From Flavobacteriales bacterium (GTDB taxonomy: Bacteria > Bacteroidota > Bacteroidia > Flavobacteriales > UA16), in assembly GCA_030831885.1 (NCBI GenBank), contig JAURKF010000105.1:1-7663 (forward strand): a stretch of 7,663 nt of DNA. Reading direction: 5' to 3'. This document shows, piece after piece, positions 6,144 through 7,663 of this stretch. Position 1 is the stretch's first letter; every line of letters begins with the position of its first letter. The translations under genes were made by a program, and so were the position numbers. A model generated the notes under the pieces. That model had not been told where the DNA came from. It ran no database searches and worked only from the letters and a program-made list of their open reading frames with translations.

Positions 6144-7069
6144 TCAGAAGCGGTATCGGCTGAAACCTCAGTCGGAGTAGGCTCCAAACTTTCCGGATTA
6201 GCCGGCTCCTCTTTCGGATGCTGGTAGGGTGCAACTGCTTCTTCTGTTTCATCCACAATTGCGGGCACGTCGTCATCGGGTAATTGTTGCAACTTTTTCT
6301 CTACATCCTTCTCCTTTGCTTGGCGCTCTTCTATGGCTACATCGCTACCATATCTTTTGAAGTAATCATCACCTATCAAGCGCATCAGACGGACAATTTG
6401 TGACTGGCGCCTTTTCATATAGGGTCCGGGCTTTGCTACGCTGTATTTGTTGGGGTTGGGCAGACAGGCAGCAATCAGTGCCGCTTGTTCCCTGGAAAGT
6501 TCCGAAGCACTTACCCCAAAATAATCCTTTGCCGCAGCAGCAACTCCAAATTTACAAGGCCCCATTTCAATCACGTTTAAGTACACTTCGAGAATACGAT
6601 CTTTACCCCAAAGCCATTCGATCAAATACGTGAAGTAAACCTCAAACCCCTTACGAATCCACTTGCTCAATTTGGACTGTCCGGGCCACAAAAACACATT
6701 CTTCGCGGTTTGCTGCGTTATCGTGCTTGCACCGCGATACTTTCCATTGCGCTTGCCCTCTGTTTCATTGTAAACACGAGCCTTTTCCACGGCATCCCAA
6801 TCAATTCCTCCGTGCTTCATAAAATTATTGTCTTCACTTGCCACAACAGCCAATTTTATGTGGCCGGAAATCCCATCGGCATCCACCCATTGCTTGTGAA
6901 ACTCTGCCCCTGCATTGCATGAAGTTGTAAGTTGCAAATAAGTAGTTGGGGGATTAATCCACTTGAGCGCCAGCACCCACAGAAAAGTCACTCCAAAAAA
7001 AATACAGACAGAGAGCCACAGAAAGCGCCAGATTTTCTGACCAATCGATAATGCGCCAAATCTCTTCAT
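6137..7069 (-). CDS. mtgA: MtgA: monofunctional peptidoglycan glycosyltransferase (GT51)
   Basis: MtgA polymerises lipid II into glycan strands on the outer face of the inner membrane and has no transpeptidase domain. A cytoplasmic N-terminus is followed by one membrane anchor (about residues 13-37) and a GT51 domain at about 62-232. Key motifs are visible: the catalytic E79-D80-NNF-KHGG-D, the RGASTITQQTAKN stretch at 112-124, RKGFEVYF with E143, and EVYLNVIEMG at 161-170. Substrate-site residues near LPNPNKYS (203-210) are also kept. The enzyme is longer than the usual 230-245 residues because of an acidic, proline-rich tail (about 246-310) with no recognisable domain, probably periplasmic. 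The start lies 3 nt after the stop of the upstream cysteine peptidase gene, so the two are likely co-transcribed. Assignment is secure; the tail's role is unknown. Confidence 0.95.
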   Translation of the reverse strand: MKRFGALSIGQKIWRFLWLSVCIFFGVTFLWVLALKWINPPTTYLQLTTSCNAGAEFHKQWVDADGISGHIKLAVVASEDNNFMKHGGIDWDAVEKARVYNETEGKRNGKYRGASTITQQTAKNVFLWPGQSKLSKWIRKGFEVYFTYLIEWLWGKDRILEVYLNVIEMGPCKFGVAAAAKDYFGVSASELSREQAALIAACLPNPNKYSVAKPGPYMKRRQSQIVRLMRLIGDDYFKRYGSDVAIEERQAKEKDVEKKLQQLPDDDVPAIVDETEEAVAPYQHPKEEPANPESLEPTPTEVSADTASDG

Positions 7070-7072
7070 GAA

Positions 7073-7663
7073 TTATTTCAATCCAAGTTTGGTGAGCAAT
7101 TCGGCAGGTATAGCGTCCTTGTGCACAACGATACCCACCGTTTTCATCAAGTAATAATTATCCGAAACGTGCAGATAGCCCTTGAATGGGTTCGACGGTC
7201 CCCATGAGTTTTTCGTGATATAATAATTATTACCCTGCTGGTCTTTCGACTTTCCAACAATGTGCATGAGATGATCGTCGGTTGTTTCAAAACGATCGAA
7301 TGCTGCCTGACGCATTTCTGCCGTTGGAGTAACTTCAGTATGCATAGTCGTCCACCACTCCTCCTTTTTAGGTGCAGCTGCAGGAACGATGGCAACTCCA
7401 TTTGAATGCGAGAATCCGGGTTCACTTACATCAGCATCCCAAGCTATAGTGAATCCATTGTCGAGTGCATTATTCGTAATCCTTTCCAAATCCTGCAACG
7501 GCACATTATAGAAGCTTCCTTTTGCCCAATTGTCGGGAATCTCGAGCACAAAAGGGACATAGTATGGATGATGTGTAAATGAAGTTAAGCTCACATAGTC
7601 ATTCGCGTTTATTTTTAATTCATCGCGAAACTGGATTGGGGTGTACTTCTTACCATTGAAATC
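7073..7663 (-). CDS. C1B-family cysteine peptidase (bleomycin hydrolase / PepC-like), C-terminal part
   Basis: The frame is open to the right edge, so only the last 196 residues are visible; the N-terminal part with the catalytic Cys is outside. An apparent GTG start at 7594 is internal, because the upstream 23 codons (D-F-N-G-K-K-Y and on) are also coding-like. The papain-type His lies in DDHLMHIVG (His codon 7271-7273) and the Asn in TKNSWG (Asn codon 7208-7210). The segment FTIAWDADVSEPGF matches the C1B region before the His. The protein ends HKDAIPAELLTKLGLK, without the longer C-terminal arm that enters the active site of classic bleomycin hydrolases and gives them aminopeptidase action. 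Whether the protein is exported cannot be judged, since its N-terminus is missing. It is followed 3 nt later by mtgA. The family call is strong; substrate and location are open. Confidence 0.9.
   Translation of the reverse strand, partial: DFNGKKYTPIQFRDELKINANDYVSLTSFTHHPYYVPFVLEIPDNWAKGSFYNVPLQDLERITNNALDNGFTIAWDADVSEPGFSHSNGVAIVPAAAPKKEEWWTTMHTEVTPTAEMRQAAFDRFETTDDHLMHIVGKSKDQQGNNYYITKNSWGPSNPFKGYLHVSDNYYLMKTVGIVVHKDAIPAELLTKLGLK

Noticed and set aside
7073..7594. Peptidase gene starting at GTG 7594 as a complete short protein
   Set aside because: The frame stays open to the window edge, and the C1B domain needs its Cys-bearing N-terminal half, so the gene is cut by the window.

Overview
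The window looks like a chromosomal segment from a member of the Bacteroidota, probably near the Flavobacteriia. The evidence is a Gram-negative lipid A gene (lpxB) beside surE, an exported two-PDZ protein whose C-terminus resembles a type IX secretion (T9SS) sorting domain, a small outer-membrane barrel candidate, no obvious Shine-Dalgarno sequences, and very tight gene packing. The assignment rests on family resemblance only. No rRNA, tRNA, CRISPR array, insertion sequence or phage gene was seen, and the content is mostly housekeeping and cell envelope.

Layout. Positions 1-3485 (+) form an operon-like run: the possible 3' end of an upstream gene, surE, a 101-residue protein with three hydrophobic segments, lpxB, and a SpoIID/LytB-type lytic transglycosylase. 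The genes are joined by an ATGA overlap or gaps of 10-14 nt. An 80-nt gap (3486-3565) holding two possible RNA hairpins precedes the exported PDZ protein (3566-5086, +). This runs tail-to-tail, 3 nt apart, into a PaaI-type hotdog thioesterase (5090-5530, -). A 55-nt divergent spacer with a 7-bp inverted repeat separates the thioesterase from a small exported beta-rich protein (5586-6140, +). That gene's stop overlaps the stop of the convergent mtgA (6137-7069, -). mtgA lies 3 nt downstream of a C1B (bleomycin hydrolase-like) cysteine peptidase that runs off the right edge (7073 to beyond 7663, -). There is no gene-free stretch over 300 nt.

How the genes fit together. The common theme is envelope maintenance: lipid A disaccharide synthesis (LpxB), glycan strand polymerisation (MtgA), likely glycan cleavage (SpoIID/LytB), an exported PDZ scaffold or chaperone-like protein, and an outer-membrane barrel candidate. 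SurE and the thioesterase are cytosolic metabolite-handling enzymes. I see no convincing novel defence or mobile system. The points most worth a second look are the SpoIID-family enzyme in a lipid A operon, the small membrane protein between surE and lpxB, the degenerate T9SS-like tail on the PDZ protein, and the C1B peptidase without the usual C-terminal arm.
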